Below are positions 1-6,970 of a DNA stretch of 11,296 nt, one piece after another. Each line of letters begins with the position of its first letter. The first letter of the stretch is position 1. Both the position numbers and the translations under genes were made by a program. The notes under the pieces are model-generated. The model was not told the DNA's origin and ran no database searches. It saw nothing but the letters and a program-made list of their open reading frames with translations. The stretch covers positions 1-11,296 of the forward strand of contig JAIRRP010000084.1 in assembly GCA_031255915.1 (NCBI GenBank), read 5' to 3'. Origin of the DNA: Puniceicoccales bacterium (GTDB taxonomy: Bacteria > Verrucomicrobiota > Verrucomicrobiia > Opitutales > JAIRLG01).

Positions 1-143
1 CGGACATACAACGATCCCGTACAAGAGATTGTCGCCACTTTAAAACCTGCATAACGCCATATATCGACAGGCACAACGTACTCGATGGTTTCAAAATTTT
101 CCTCGATAAGAACCAGAATTTTTACCCTTCTCCTCATAGCCAT
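1..143 (-). CDS. DJ-1/PfpI family protein (partial, N-terminal 47 residues)
   Basis: This leftward reading frame starts at 143 (or 137, a second in-frame ATG) and runs off the left edge of the window, so only about 47 residues are visible. Seen: a beta strand VKILVLIEENFETIE followed by YVVPVDIWRYAGFKV, which matches the first strand and helix of the DJ-1/PfpI/ThiJ fold. Glu21 aligns with the conserved acidic residue next to the nucleophilic cysteine (Glu18 of human DJ-1). That cysteine lies beyond the window, so activity (protease, glyoxalase/deglycase or chaperone) cannot be judged. It starts 36 bp after the psd stop on the same strand, so the two are probably co-transcribed. No strong Shine-Dalgarno sequence precedes either ATG. 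The family call is fairly firm; the function is open. Confidence 0.72.
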   Translation of the reverse strand, partial: MAMRRRVKILVLIEENFETIEYVVPVDIWRYAGFKVATISCTGSLYV

Positions 144-179
144 CCAATAAATAAAATTATACAAAAAAACATGGAAATA

Positions 180-1070
180 TTATGCCCATGTCGCCATCTC
201 ATCTCCCATAAAGGCATAAGTCTCCATTCCAGCTCGTGAATTCTTTACCAAATCCTGAGCAAAACGAATTTTTCCCTTTTCGAAAAGCAGTACCACCGTG
301 GATCCTCCAAAATGGAAATAACCTTTTTCGGTGCCCTTCAAATGCTTCGCATTGAAATGAAAAGTCTGTTCAATACTACCGATACAAGTAGCGCCTATTT
401 CTATCATAAGAACATCTCCCAAATCATGGTGCAACGAGGTTTTCATGCGCTTATTTTCCCAGAACACAGCTATTCGGTCGCGAATAGCAATCGGATTGAC
501 AGAGGCATAACGACCGAAGATGCAGTAGGTCGTTTCCGTCAGCGCGTCGCACGGGAAATGAAAACGATGGTAATCCACTGGACTCAGTCGTGAAATCAAC
601 ATACTTCCATCGCAAAATTGCTTCTCAAGCGCCTCATCTCTAAGAAATGACCCCAACTGAAAAACTTGGCCTTTGACGAAAAAATAAGGAATTTTTTGAA
701 GGGACTCGATGACAAAATGTCGCCCATCGCAGGGAAAAATTAATTGATCTTCTTTGGCCGCAATGGGACGAAATTCTCTTTTAATCCTCCGAGAAAAAAA
801 TTCATCAAAGGAGCGATAGCCCGAAGGTTTTTTTTCAAAAATATCCGCATTAATCTTATATTTTTCAACAAAACCATCGATGTATTTGCGAGTCCAAGAG
901 CGACGCATCCACCATCCGATACACGAAGAAAAAATCTTCCGGGATAAAAACCGCCTCTCACAAAAGTTCCCAAATGGTCTTTGATAGAGCCAACGAAGAA
1001 GGCGCTCCCCGTAAATCGGTTCCTCTTCAACGGCTTGCGAATAGCGATTGTAAAAACGAATGGTATCCAT
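180..1070 (-). CDS. psd: Phosphatidylserine decarboxylase proenzyme, chlamydial-type
   Basis: Psd converts phosphatidylserine to phosphatidylethanolamine, the last step of PE synthesis at the inner membrane. The 296-residue product has the family signatures in order: PCDG (Asp115), LSPVDYHRFHFP (residues 162-173, with His168) and FGGSTVVLLF (residues 254-263). Self-cleavage before Ser257 in GGST would give the large beta chain and a small alpha chain carrying the pyruvoyl cofactor. The Asp-His-Ser triad used for self-processing is therefore present. The GGST form (not LGST) and the overall length resemble chlamydial and clostridial-type enzymes; this comparison is from memory. I chose the start at 1070 because an AGGAGG ribosome-binding site lies 4 bases upstream; an in-frame ATG at 1121 would add 17 residues with no such site. 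It is transcribed divergently from the antiporter-like gene across about 120 bp and is followed by the DJ-1-like gene. Confidence 0.93.
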   Translation of the reverse strand: MDTIRFYNRYSQAVEEEPIYGERLLRWLYQRPFGNFCERRFLSRKIFSSCIGWWMRRSWTRKYIDGFVEKYKINADIFEKKPSGYRSFDEFFSRRIKREFRPIAAKEDQLIFPCDGRHFVIESLQKIPYFFVKGQVFQLGSFLRDEALEKQFCDGSMLISRLSPVDYHRFHFPCDALTETTYCIFGRYASVNPIAIRDRIAVFWENKRMKTSLHHDLGDVLMIEIGATCIGSIEQTFHFNAKHLKGTEKGYFHFGGSTVVLLFEKGKIRFAQDLVKNSRAGMETYAFMGDEMATWA

Positions 1071-1190
1071 AGCCTCCTCAACAGCTTCGCATATGATGGA
1101 GATTTTTGACAAAAAAAGCAAAACTTCATTCCATTCCAGAGACTTGTCGTTTATACTTAAATTTTAATCGTTCTATGGTTCTTTTTATCC

Positions 1191-3335
1191 ATGCATCTGG
1201 TAACTTCATTCCTATTCGCTGCATTATCAGTGACTATTCCTATTTTATTCTCGTGGGCTACGCCTTTTTTTCATAGGAAAACCTATGCGATATTTTCGCT
1301 CCTATTAACGTTCTTAGGAGCTACGTTAATCCATCATTCCTCACCGCTCATTTTGGGAACTTATCTCCTCTTGGTCCTATTATCGACGAGCTACTGGGGC
1401 CATGGGGATACGGAAGATCTCGTTTTTCAGATGCTTGCAAGTTGGATGACGGGTCTCTGTCTCCTTCAGCTGAGCCATTGGGATATCTATTGTGGTATCC
1501 TTATGCATCCATTAGGGATATCATACTTAGGCTATGCCCTGTGCCTGGGGTTATTGCCCTTTCACGGATGGTTCCAACTCTTTTGCGAACGAGCGCCGAT
1601 TTCCTGTTGCCTGAGCCATTTGATTTTCGTCCGGCCCTATTTACTTCACGAATTTTGCCTAGGTGCCTCATCCGATTCTATGCGTTGGATCATCGCCATC
1701 GGCGGATCATTTTACGGAATCTATTTCGGGTTACTTGCATTCCGAAAAGAATCCCAGCTGGGTGCCATTGCCTATTTCATCCTGGCCCAAAGTGGTCTCT
1801 ATTTACTTTATGCCCCTTTTGTGGTTATTCCCGAATACCTTTTATTCCCTATGGGGATAGCCCATGGAATGCTTTATCTTCTCTCCCTCCTCAGTCTGAA
1901 AGAAGGAGGAAAAGACGGTATCATTCCTGCCTCTGAAGGGTTCGCCGCCTTTGCGGTAAGGGAAAATGCAAAGCGGGAGCTTTCATTTTCCTTTCCCGCA
2001 GCCCGCGTAGCGGGCCAGAGCCCGAAGGGCTCAAAGGCGGCGAACCCGCCCGTCGAACGGAGACGGTGCCCAGAAGTAATGAAAATAAAAATGTTCTACC
2101 CCCACCTCATCACTCCAACCATAGGTCTCACAGGTGCCCTCTCCATCTGTCTCTGCGTGAAAGGTCTCTTGGCCGGAGTGTGCATTTACCTAACCCTTTT
2201 GGGAGTCCTGATCGGCAGTATTTCCTGCATATTTCTCCTGCAATTATGGCACCGATCTCACAAAAATTTCCATAACACAACGACCAAACCGCGATCGCCG
2301 GCAATTTACGAAGCCTCATCTATGCTGTATCTCATATCCTGGGGACTGCTTCAGATGGGGAGAATTTTTTGCGATCCTTACCATCATATCGTCGGTATTT
2401 GGATATTATCACCCGTATTGCTGGGGATACTATTATGGGTCTCAGTACGTTGGATCAAGAGCCTGAAACACATTCGCTGGCGAAGATGGTGGTTAGGCAT
2501 CATGACGACATCACTGGCACTTTTTCTCTTCTTTCGGCTCCACCTTCAGCAAACTTCTTTCGGTGCTGTATATGGGATCGCATGCTTATTCCTTACAGGG
2601 CTTTTTCCCTTTCAACTCTTCACACCGGCTTTATTCAGGGGCAGTACCTATCGGACCATCGCCTGTATTCACCTAGGGATCAGAACAACAGGACTGCTCA
2701 TGGCCTACTTAGGGCTCCATGAACCAGCCCTATGGAACGCCTCTTTCGTGAATACGTTTTATTTCTTTCCCATTGCGTCGATCCTATTGGGCTCCATTCT
2801 CGCCTTCAGAGCGGATGATCTTAGACGTTTTCTTGCCTGTAATGACGCCATTATCCACGGATTCCTAGTCCTCCATAATGCCCTATCTCCTTCTTTTCCA
2901 TTTCTAGGATTCGGCTCGACCGCCTTAGCGCTTTTGTTGGTGCTATTTATCGCCTCAGGTTTTGACAATGGCACAGGAGAAATGAAGAATGAAAGCGATT
3001 TCATCGCATTATTTCACCATCATCCATGGCCAACATTTATCTGGATTATGGGCCTTATTTCCCTTTCAGGGCTCTTCCCTATCGGGCATTCCTGGCAGTG
3101 GCAGCTTCTCTCTGTTTTTTGTGCAAATCACCCCAAATGGATATTAGGATCATTGATTACCTCTATGGTCATAGTTTTCTGTAGCTATTTTCGATGGATC
3201 TATGCAGCCATAAGATATCCTTATGCAAGTGTGAAGCATCCATTATTCCGCGTAAGCAGAGTAGGCCTGGTGTTGGCTCTAATCGTCAGCCTACTCCTAT
3301 GCCTATCGTGGTATTTCTCTTTTTATGAATCCTGA
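1191..3335 (+). CDS. Divergent complex I/Mrp antiporter-like membrane protein, two modules, carrying an in-frame palindromic element
   Basis: The 714-residue product is almost entirely hydrophobic helices. Seen: two regions resembling the proton-antiporter core of NuoL/M/N and Mrp subunits. Module 1 has GYALCLGLLPFHGW (114-127), ERAPISCCLSHL (133-144), then GLLAFRKESQLGAIAYF (180-196). Module 2 has ACLFLTGLFPFQLFTP (464-479), then AFRADDLRRFLACNDAIIHG (538-557) and SLSGLFPIGHSW (624-635). These correspond to the family pattern GxxxKxxxxPFHxW, ALxQxDxKRxLAYSSIxxxG and SLxGxPPxxGFxxK. The lysines central to proton pumping are replaced (Cys118 in module 1, Leu in module 2, Trp/Gln near 635), so it may not pump. 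Residues 250-286 are encoded by a palindromic element, lying in a polar stretch between membrane helices. The start at 1191 lacks a ribosome-binding site; a TATACT at 1152-1157 could be a -10 box but has no good -35. Its stop overlaps the next gene by 11 bp. Family assignment is tentative. Confidence 0.55.
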   Translation: MHLVTSFLFAALSVTIPILFSWATPFFHRKTYAIFSLLLTFLGATLIHHSSPLILGTYLLLVLLSTSYWGHGDTEDLVFQMLASWMTGLCLLQLSHWDIYCGILMHPLGISYLGYALCLGLLPFHGWFQLFCERAPISCCLSHLIFVRPYLLHEFCLGASSDSMRWIIAIGGSFYGIYFGLLAFRKESQLGAIAYFILAQSGLYLLYAPFVVIPEYLLFPMGIAHGMLYLLSLLSLKEGGKDGIIPASEGFAAFAVRENAKRELSFSFPAARVAGQSPKGSKAANPPVERRRCPEVMKIKMFYPHLITPTIGLTGALSICLCVKGLLAGVCIYLTLLGVLIGSISCIFLLQLWHRSHKNFHNTTTKPRSPAIYEASSMLYLISWGLLQMGRIFCDPYHHIVGIWILSPVLLGILLWVSVRWIKSLKHIRWRRWWLGIMTTSLALFLFFRLHLQQTSFGAVYGIACLFLTGLFPFQLFTPALFRGSTYRTIACIHLGIRTTGLLMAYLGLHEPALWNASFVNTFYFFPIASILLGSILAFRADDLRRFLACNDAIIHGFLVLHNALSPSFPFLGFGSTALALLLVLFIASGFDNGTGEMKNESDFIALFHHHPWPTFIWIMGLISLSGLFPIGHSWQWQLLSVFCANHPKWILGSLITSMVIVFCSYFRWIYAAIRYPYASVKHPLFRVSRVGLVLALIVSLLLCLSWYFSFYES
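1939..2046 (+). repeat. Cloverleaf palindromic element, copy 1 (in frame inside the antiporter-like gene)
   Basis: The 108-bp core is bounded by a perfect 15-bp inverted repeat (1939-1953 with 2032-2046, GGTTCGCCGCCTTTG). Inside are three hairpins in the same order as in the other copies: A, a long arm pair with AAAGC-GGGA-GCTTT at its tip (imperfect in this copy); B, GCCCGC-GTA-GCGGGC; C, GAGCCC-GAA-GGGCTC. A tail to about 2067 containing GGAGACGG is shared with copies 4 and 5. The core is a multiple of three and has no stop in the gene's frame; it encodes residues 250-286, including AARVAGQSPKGSKAAN. It lies between hydrophobic helices, where an added loop could be tolerated. Confidence 0.9.
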
Positions 3336-4290
3336 AAAAGAGCCACATTCTCGATGTATCGAGGTTCCACCGCTACTTTCCGGAGAACGCGCCGACAAGA
3401 TGTTGGCAGCTTGCTTGCCTCATTTTTCTCGCACGAAGCTTCAAATCCTCTTTAAGGAGGGTAAAGTATTTCATGAGGGTATTCCTATCGCCGCTAAAGA
3501 GCGATTGTCGTCCGGCAAGATTTTAGAGATAAAATTTCCCCTTCCTGGGGATAAATCTAAATCCTCTATGGCAACATCTGAAATAGTACCGCTGGAAATA
3601 CTCTTCGAAGATGAGGATATTTTGGTCATTTCCAAAGCATCAGGTATCGTCGTTCATCCCGGTAACGGAGCCTGTGGTTCTACTTTAGTGGAACACATTG
3701 CCCATTTCAAAATACCACTGAGCGCGGCCGGTGATGCAGATCGACCAGGAGTCGTCCATCGGCTGGATAAGGAGACTTCTGGGGCGGTGGTGTTGGCCAA
3801 GACGGACTTCGCCCATCAAGCACTGACAAATGCCTTTTCCGCGCGGAATATTCTTAAAATTTATACCACCCTCGTGAGAGGAACTCCCTCCTGCCTTTCG
3901 GGAAGTATTCGACAGCCAATAGGCCGGCATCCCGTTCACCGAACCCGCATGTGCGTTTCCCAAGAAGGTCGGCCGGCACGTTCAGATTGGAAGGTTTTGG
4001 AAACTTTTGGCGGTCAATATAGCCACGTGCAGGTCCAAATTTTTACTGGGCGAACACATCAAATCCGTATACACATGCAACACCTGGGCTTTCCCATCCT
4101 AGGGGACAAAACCTATGGTTATCGCGTTTACGCCTCTGATCCTTGCTCCTTTAATCGCGTGATGCTCCACGCTCATCAACTTGAGATTCCTCATCCGGTA
4201 AGTGGTCAACGCATGGCCTTTTTTGCCCCACTTGCCATTGATTTTCAGGAAAAACTAGATTTTCTAAGATCCCATTTTCATCATCCCTAG
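3325..4290 (+). CDS. RluD/RluA-family rRNA pseudouridine synthase
   Basis: The enzyme isomerises uridine to pseudouridine in RNA. RluD-type members with an S4 domain act on 23S rRNA helix 69, but the exact target cannot be read from sequence. The 321-residue product has an N-terminal S4-like RNA-binding region (about residues 17-75, GERADKMLAACLPHFSRTKL), a linker, then the catalytic domain starting EILFEDEDILVISKASGIVVHPG. The catalytic motif is GVVHRLDKETSG (142-153), with Asp148 as nucleophile. The second RluA signature GRTHQIRIHMQHLGFPILGD follows at 242-261. Length is normal for the family and all key residues are present. The ATG at 3325 overlaps the end of the upstream gene by 11 bp and has no ribosome-binding site, which suggests translational coupling. 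nth follows after 15 bp, so these three genes probably form one operon. RluD is likelier than RluC, but I leave the symbol blank. Confidence 0.92.
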   Translation: MNPEKEPHSRCIEVPPLLSGERADKMLAACLPHFSRTKLQILFKEGKVFHEGIPIAAKERLSSGKILEIKFPLPGDKSKSSMATSEIVPLEILFEDEDILVISKASGIVVHPGNGACGSTLVEHIAHFKIPLSAAGDADRPGVVHRLDKETSGAVVLAKTDFAHQALTNAFSARNILKIYTTLVRGTPSCLSGSIRQPIGRHPVHRTRMCVSQEGRPARSDWKVLETFGGQYSHVQVQIFTGRTHQIRIHMQHLGFPILGDKTYGYRVYASDPCSFNRVMLHAHQLEIPHPVSGQRMAFFAPLAIDFQEKLDFLRSHFHHP

Positions 4291-4305
4291 CATTACTCCT
4301 CTGCC

Positions 4306-4980
4306 ATGCACCCAAGTATTCATCCGAAAAATGCAATTCTCATTGCATCAACATCACAAAAAATAGCCACTGACCGCGGTTCCGTTGTGTTGCGGTGGCT
4401 ACAGAAACTTTTTCCGCAACCAGAAATTTCACTCCATTATGACAATGCTTTTACTTTCCTCGTGGCGGTCATACTTTCGGCACAGTGCCGCGACGACCGC
4501 GTGAACCAGGTAACACCGAAGCTCTTTGTGCGAGCGGATTCGCCGGAAAAATTCAGCACAGTCCCTATCGAGGAACTGGAAAACTTTATCCGGCCCTGTG
4601 GTCTGTTTCGCCATAAGGCAAAATTTTTAAAACGATTGGCCGAAGAATTAGTTTCACATCACGCAGGGAATGTCCCTGCTTCATTAGAAGACCTGGAGAA
4701 GCTTCCAGGTGTCGGCCATAAGACTGCCTCTGTCGTCGCGAGTCAATTCTTTGGCCAGGATGCCTTTCCGGTCGACACGCATATCCATCGCTGCGCCCGA
4801 CGCTGGGGATTGAGCCATGGTAAAAATGTACGCCAAACAGAAAAAGACCTATGCTCCCTTTATCCCAGAGAACTATGGCGGATATTGCACATCCAGATCA
4901 TCCTCTACGCACGAAAGTATTGTCCCGCCAGAGGCCATAAAAGCGAAATATGTCCCATCTGCTCGGAATTGAGCTCCTAG
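4306..4980 (+). CDS. nth: Endonuclease III (DNA glycosylase/AP lyase)
   Basis: Nth removes oxidised pyrimidines from DNA and nicks the abasic site, starting base-excision repair. The 224-residue protein shows the HhH-GPD fold: AFTFLVAVILSAQCRDDRVN (48-67, the family's LSAQ-TD segment), then the helix-hairpin-helix LPGVGHKTASVV (133-144). Lys139 is in the Schiff-base position, and Asp157 in FPVDTHIHR is the catalytic aspartate. The usual C-terminal iron-sulfur loop is C-x6-C-x2-C-x5-C. Here the tail is CPARGHKSEICPICSELSS with cysteines at 206, 216 and 219 only, so the second and fourth ligand positions appear to be Ser and Leu. Either the cluster is lost or ligated differently, or this is the normal tail of a PVC subgroup. 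It starts 15 bp after the pseudouridine synthase stop with no clear ribosome-binding site, consistent with coupled expression. Confidence 0.92.
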   Translation: MHPSIHPKNAILIASTSQKIATDRGSVVLRWLQKLFPQPEISLHYDNAFTFLVAVILSAQCRDDRVNQVTPKLFVRADSPEKFSTVPIEELENFIRPCGLFRHKAKFLKRLAEELVSHHAGNVPASLEDLEKLPGVGHKTASVVASQFFGQDAFPVDTHIHRCARRWGLSHGKNVRQTEKDLCSLYPRELWRILHIQIILYARKYCPARGHKSEICPICSELSS

Positions 4981-5174
4981 AATATGTCGTCAAATAAAAG
5001 ATTGATAAAGGGAGAAAAGAAAGTAGAAAGAAAGAATGGGAAAAAGGACACATAGGAGACTTGTTTCTGCATTCAACATCCTCTCTATCTCTCTTTTTAT
5101 TGCCTGATTTGGACGATACCTTTTAGGGGGTGATTTATGGACTTTACCCCAGCAGCGTCTCAGATCGACTGGCG

Positions 5175-5283
5175 GGTTTGCCGCCTTTGAGCCCTTCGGG
5201 CTCTGGCCCGCTACGCGGGCCGCGGCTAGAAAAAATGAAAGCTCCCACTTTGCATTTTTTCCTAGCCGCAAAGGCGGCAAACC
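5175..5283 (-). repeat. Cloverleaf palindromic element, copy 2
   Basis: A 109-bp copy in reverse orientation. The outer stem is GGTTTGCCGCCTTTG paired with CAAAGGCGGCAAACC. Compared with copies 1 and 3, one C-G pair has become T-A on both arms, so pairing is kept. Read on the minus strand, hairpin A begins GCGGCTAGG and ends CTAGCCGC, where copy 3 has GCGGTAAGG and CTTACCGC: two adjacent positions have changed together with their partners. Hairpins B (GGCCCGC-GTA-GCGGGCC) and C (GAGCCC-GAA-GGGCTC) are perfect. The tail toward 5156 contains GAGACG. The copy lies about 165 bp upstream of the FAD oxidoreductase gene. Confidence 0.92.
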
Positions 5284-5318
5284 GAATACTCCCGACAAAA
5301 AGGATTTTCAAAAAAAAT

Positions 5319-5378
5319 ATTCCCAGTGGAATGAACTTCCCTAAAAACCAAACATTCCCGCTGGAAGGACTTTCTCCA
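5319..5378 (+). repeat. Imperfect short direct repeat in the leader of the oxidoreductase gene
   Basis: Two similar stretches start at 5319 (ATTCCCAGTGGAATGAAC) and 5354 (ATTCCCGCTGGAAGGAC), 35 bp apart. Each contains a small inverted repeat (TTCC...GGAA). Spacing and position upstream of a gene would fit two regulator-binding sites, but the match is imperfect and could be chance. Confidence 0.3.
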
Positions 5379-5448
5379 AGAATGACATAGCCTGGAAACA
5401 GCTTTACATTTGCATTCTCGAAATCTTTATCACCATCATGGTAAAAAG

Positions 5449-6900
5449 ATGATGAACCAATATCTAGAATCTTTGAAACCCTTCTACGACATCGTGATCA
5501 TCGGCAGTGGGCTCGGTGGCTTAAGCGCTGCCAATTACCTCGGTAAGTTGGGACACAGCGTCCTACTCCTCGAACAGCACTTCCAATTGGGTGGCCTAGC
5601 AGCTTGGTTTAGGCGAAAAGGAGGACATATCTTCGATACTTCGCTCCATGGCTTCCCCGCCGGCATGATAAAATCCTGCCGAAAATATTGGTCCCAAGAA
5701 ATCGCCAATGCCATCGTCCAATTGAAGCGCATCCGGTTCATAAACCCTCAATTTTCACTCAAAACCTCTTTCACCCGTGAGGACTTTTCACGCATCCTGA
5801 TAGAACATTTTGGTATCTCTCCTTCGACCGTAGAAGCTTTTTTCAAAAATCTTCGGGAAATGAATTTTTACGATAATTCCCAAGAGACGACCCGAAATAT
5901 TTTTGAAAAATTCTTCCCAAAAAGAGACGATATCCACCGATTCCTCCTCGAGCCCATCGCCTATGCCAATGGTTCCGGTCTAGAAGATCCTGCCATTAGC
6001 TATGGCATCGTCTTCTCTAATTTCATGGATCGAGGGGTATATACTTTTGAAGGAGGAACTGATCACCTAATCGAAGTCATGACCAACGAGCTGCTCTCCC
6101 ATGGCGTCGACATTCGAACACGCTGCCAAGTGGAAGAAATTTTAGTAGGTGGCTTAGAACAACCTTCTGTCATCGGTGTCCGTGTCGGCGATACTTTCAT
6201 CCCGTGCAGAATAGTCATTTCCAACGCCAACATCATAAAGACGATTGAGCACTACCTCCATCCTTCCATACTTCGGGGGGATTTGGAAACACAACGCCAG
6301 CAGGTCCGCATCAATACCAGTTCCTGCCAGGTCTATCTTGGGATAAAATCCGGCGAAGTGATTCCGGACATCGGAGATTTAATATTCTATTCGGAAAATG
6401 ACCATTTCGGTAGTGATGAACTACTCGATTTTCATACGAAGAGCCGCACATTTTCCATCTATTATCCCAAAACAAGACCGCAAAATGAGCCTCACTACAC
6501 AATTGTGGCTTCCATGAATGCCCGATGGGAAGATTGGAATTCTTTGGATGAAATTTCCTATCGAAGGGAAAAGGAGCGCATGATTGAAGATACGACCATG
6601 GCACTTGAAAAACTTATCCCGGGTATCCGCTCGAAAATAGATTGGAAAGAAGCCGCCACGCCGAAAACATTTCACCGCTACACGGGACATCCCAAAGGAA
6701 CTTCCTTTGGAACAAAATTTGAAGGACTAAATATTTCCATGCACCTATCGGAATATATTCATGGACTTTATCACACCGGTTCCGTCGGCATCATCATGTC
6801 CGGTTGGCTTGGAGCCATGAACTACGGGATCATCACCGCACATAAAATCGCCGGCATACTCTGCAAAAAAAACGATTTCGCTGAACTCTTAAAACAGTAA
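5449..6900 (+). CDS. FAD-dependent oxidoreductase of the phytoene desaturase/carotenoid isomerase (CrtI/CrtISO) superfamily
   Basis: From the ATG at 5449 the product has 483 residues, normal for the family. Seen: an N-terminal Rossmann dinucleotide-binding motif, DIVIIGSGLGGLSAANYL (14-31), ending at Glu42 in LLLEQH, the usual ribose-binding acid. Next comes GGLAAWFRRKGGHIFDTSLH, the region that matches the GG-doublet of flavin amine-oxidase-like enzymes. The C-terminal segment HTGSVGIIMSGWLGAMNYGI matches the final FAD-binding segment of CrtI-like proteins, although the usual glycine-rich PGGG is replaced. Substrate is unknown: carotenoids, retinol-like isoprenoids and others are possible, and no carotenoid gene is nearby. 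Tandem ATGs at 5449 and 5452 precede the conserved region; a TTG at 5410 would add 13 unconserved residues. No strong ribosome-binding site is seen. The gene converges on the secreted-protein gene across a hairpin terminator. Confidence 0.82.
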   Translation: MMNQYLESLKPFYDIVIIGSGLGGLSAANYLGKLGHSVLLLEQHFQLGGLAAWFRRKGGHIFDTSLHGFPAGMIKSCRKYWSQEIANAIVQLKRIRFINPQFSLKTSFTREDFSRILIEHFGISPSTVEAFFKNLREMNFYDNSQETTRNIFEKFFPKRDDIHRFLLEPIAYANGSGLEDPAISYGIVFSNFMDRGVYTFEGGTDHLIEVMTNELLSHGVDIRTRCQVEEILVGGLEQPSVIGVRVGDTFIPCRIVISNANIIKTIEHYLHPSILRGDLETQRQQVRINTSSCQVYLGIKSGEVIPDIGDLIFYSENDHFGSDELLDFHTKSRTFSIYYPKTRPQNEPHYTIVASMNARWEDWNSLDEISYRREKERMIEDTTMALEKLIPGIRSKIDWKEAATPKTFHRYTGHPKGTSFGTKFEGLNISMHLSEYIHGLYHTGSVGIIMSGWLGAMNYGIITAHKIAGILCKKNDFAELLKQ

Positions 6901-6932
6901 AATAAAAAGCGAAGAGATAAAATTCTCTTCGC
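6900..6932 (-). terminator. Rho-independent terminator of the secreted-protein gene
   Basis: An 8-bp perfect stem GCGAAGAG/CTCTTCGC (6909-6916 with 6925-6932) with an 8-base loop. Read on the minus strand it is followed by TTTTTATTTT, as expected for an intrinsic terminator, and it lies about 40 bp past the stop of the leftward gene. On the + strand no T run follows, so it would only weakly stop the convergent oxidoreductase transcript. Confidence 0.8.
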
Positions 6933-6970
6933 TCGAAATGGGAAAATAAAGTAATCTCAGTAAGATATTC

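Larger units (their letters stand above)
4981..5448. other. Gene-poor interval between nth and the FAD oxidoreductase
   Basis: This 468-bp stretch has no convincing gene. Bases 4995-5065 are strikingly purine-rich on the + strand. Palindromic element copy 2 occupies 5175-5283 in reverse orientation, with its tail reaching about 5155. The part from 5284 to 5448 is A+T-rich, holds an imperfect short direct repeat (5319-5378), and must contain the promoter or leader of the downstream gene, but no clean -35/-10 pair stands out. No terminator hairpin with a T run was found after nth. Confidence 0.6.

Noticed and set aside
1939..2046. Interpretation of the antiporter-like gene as two separate genes split by the element
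   Set aside because: The frame is continuous across the element with no stop, and the helices before and after it fit one chain. A restart at the ATG near 2079 has no ribosome-binding site.
4990..5298. A 102-codon minus-strand frame containing element copy 2 and ending in a hydrophobic 29-residue segment
   Set aside because: Most of it is the repeat and a purine-rich tract read backwards. Unlike copy 1, no conserved protein flanks the element on both sides. A small hydrophobic peptide from 5079 cannot be excluded but has nothing to support it.
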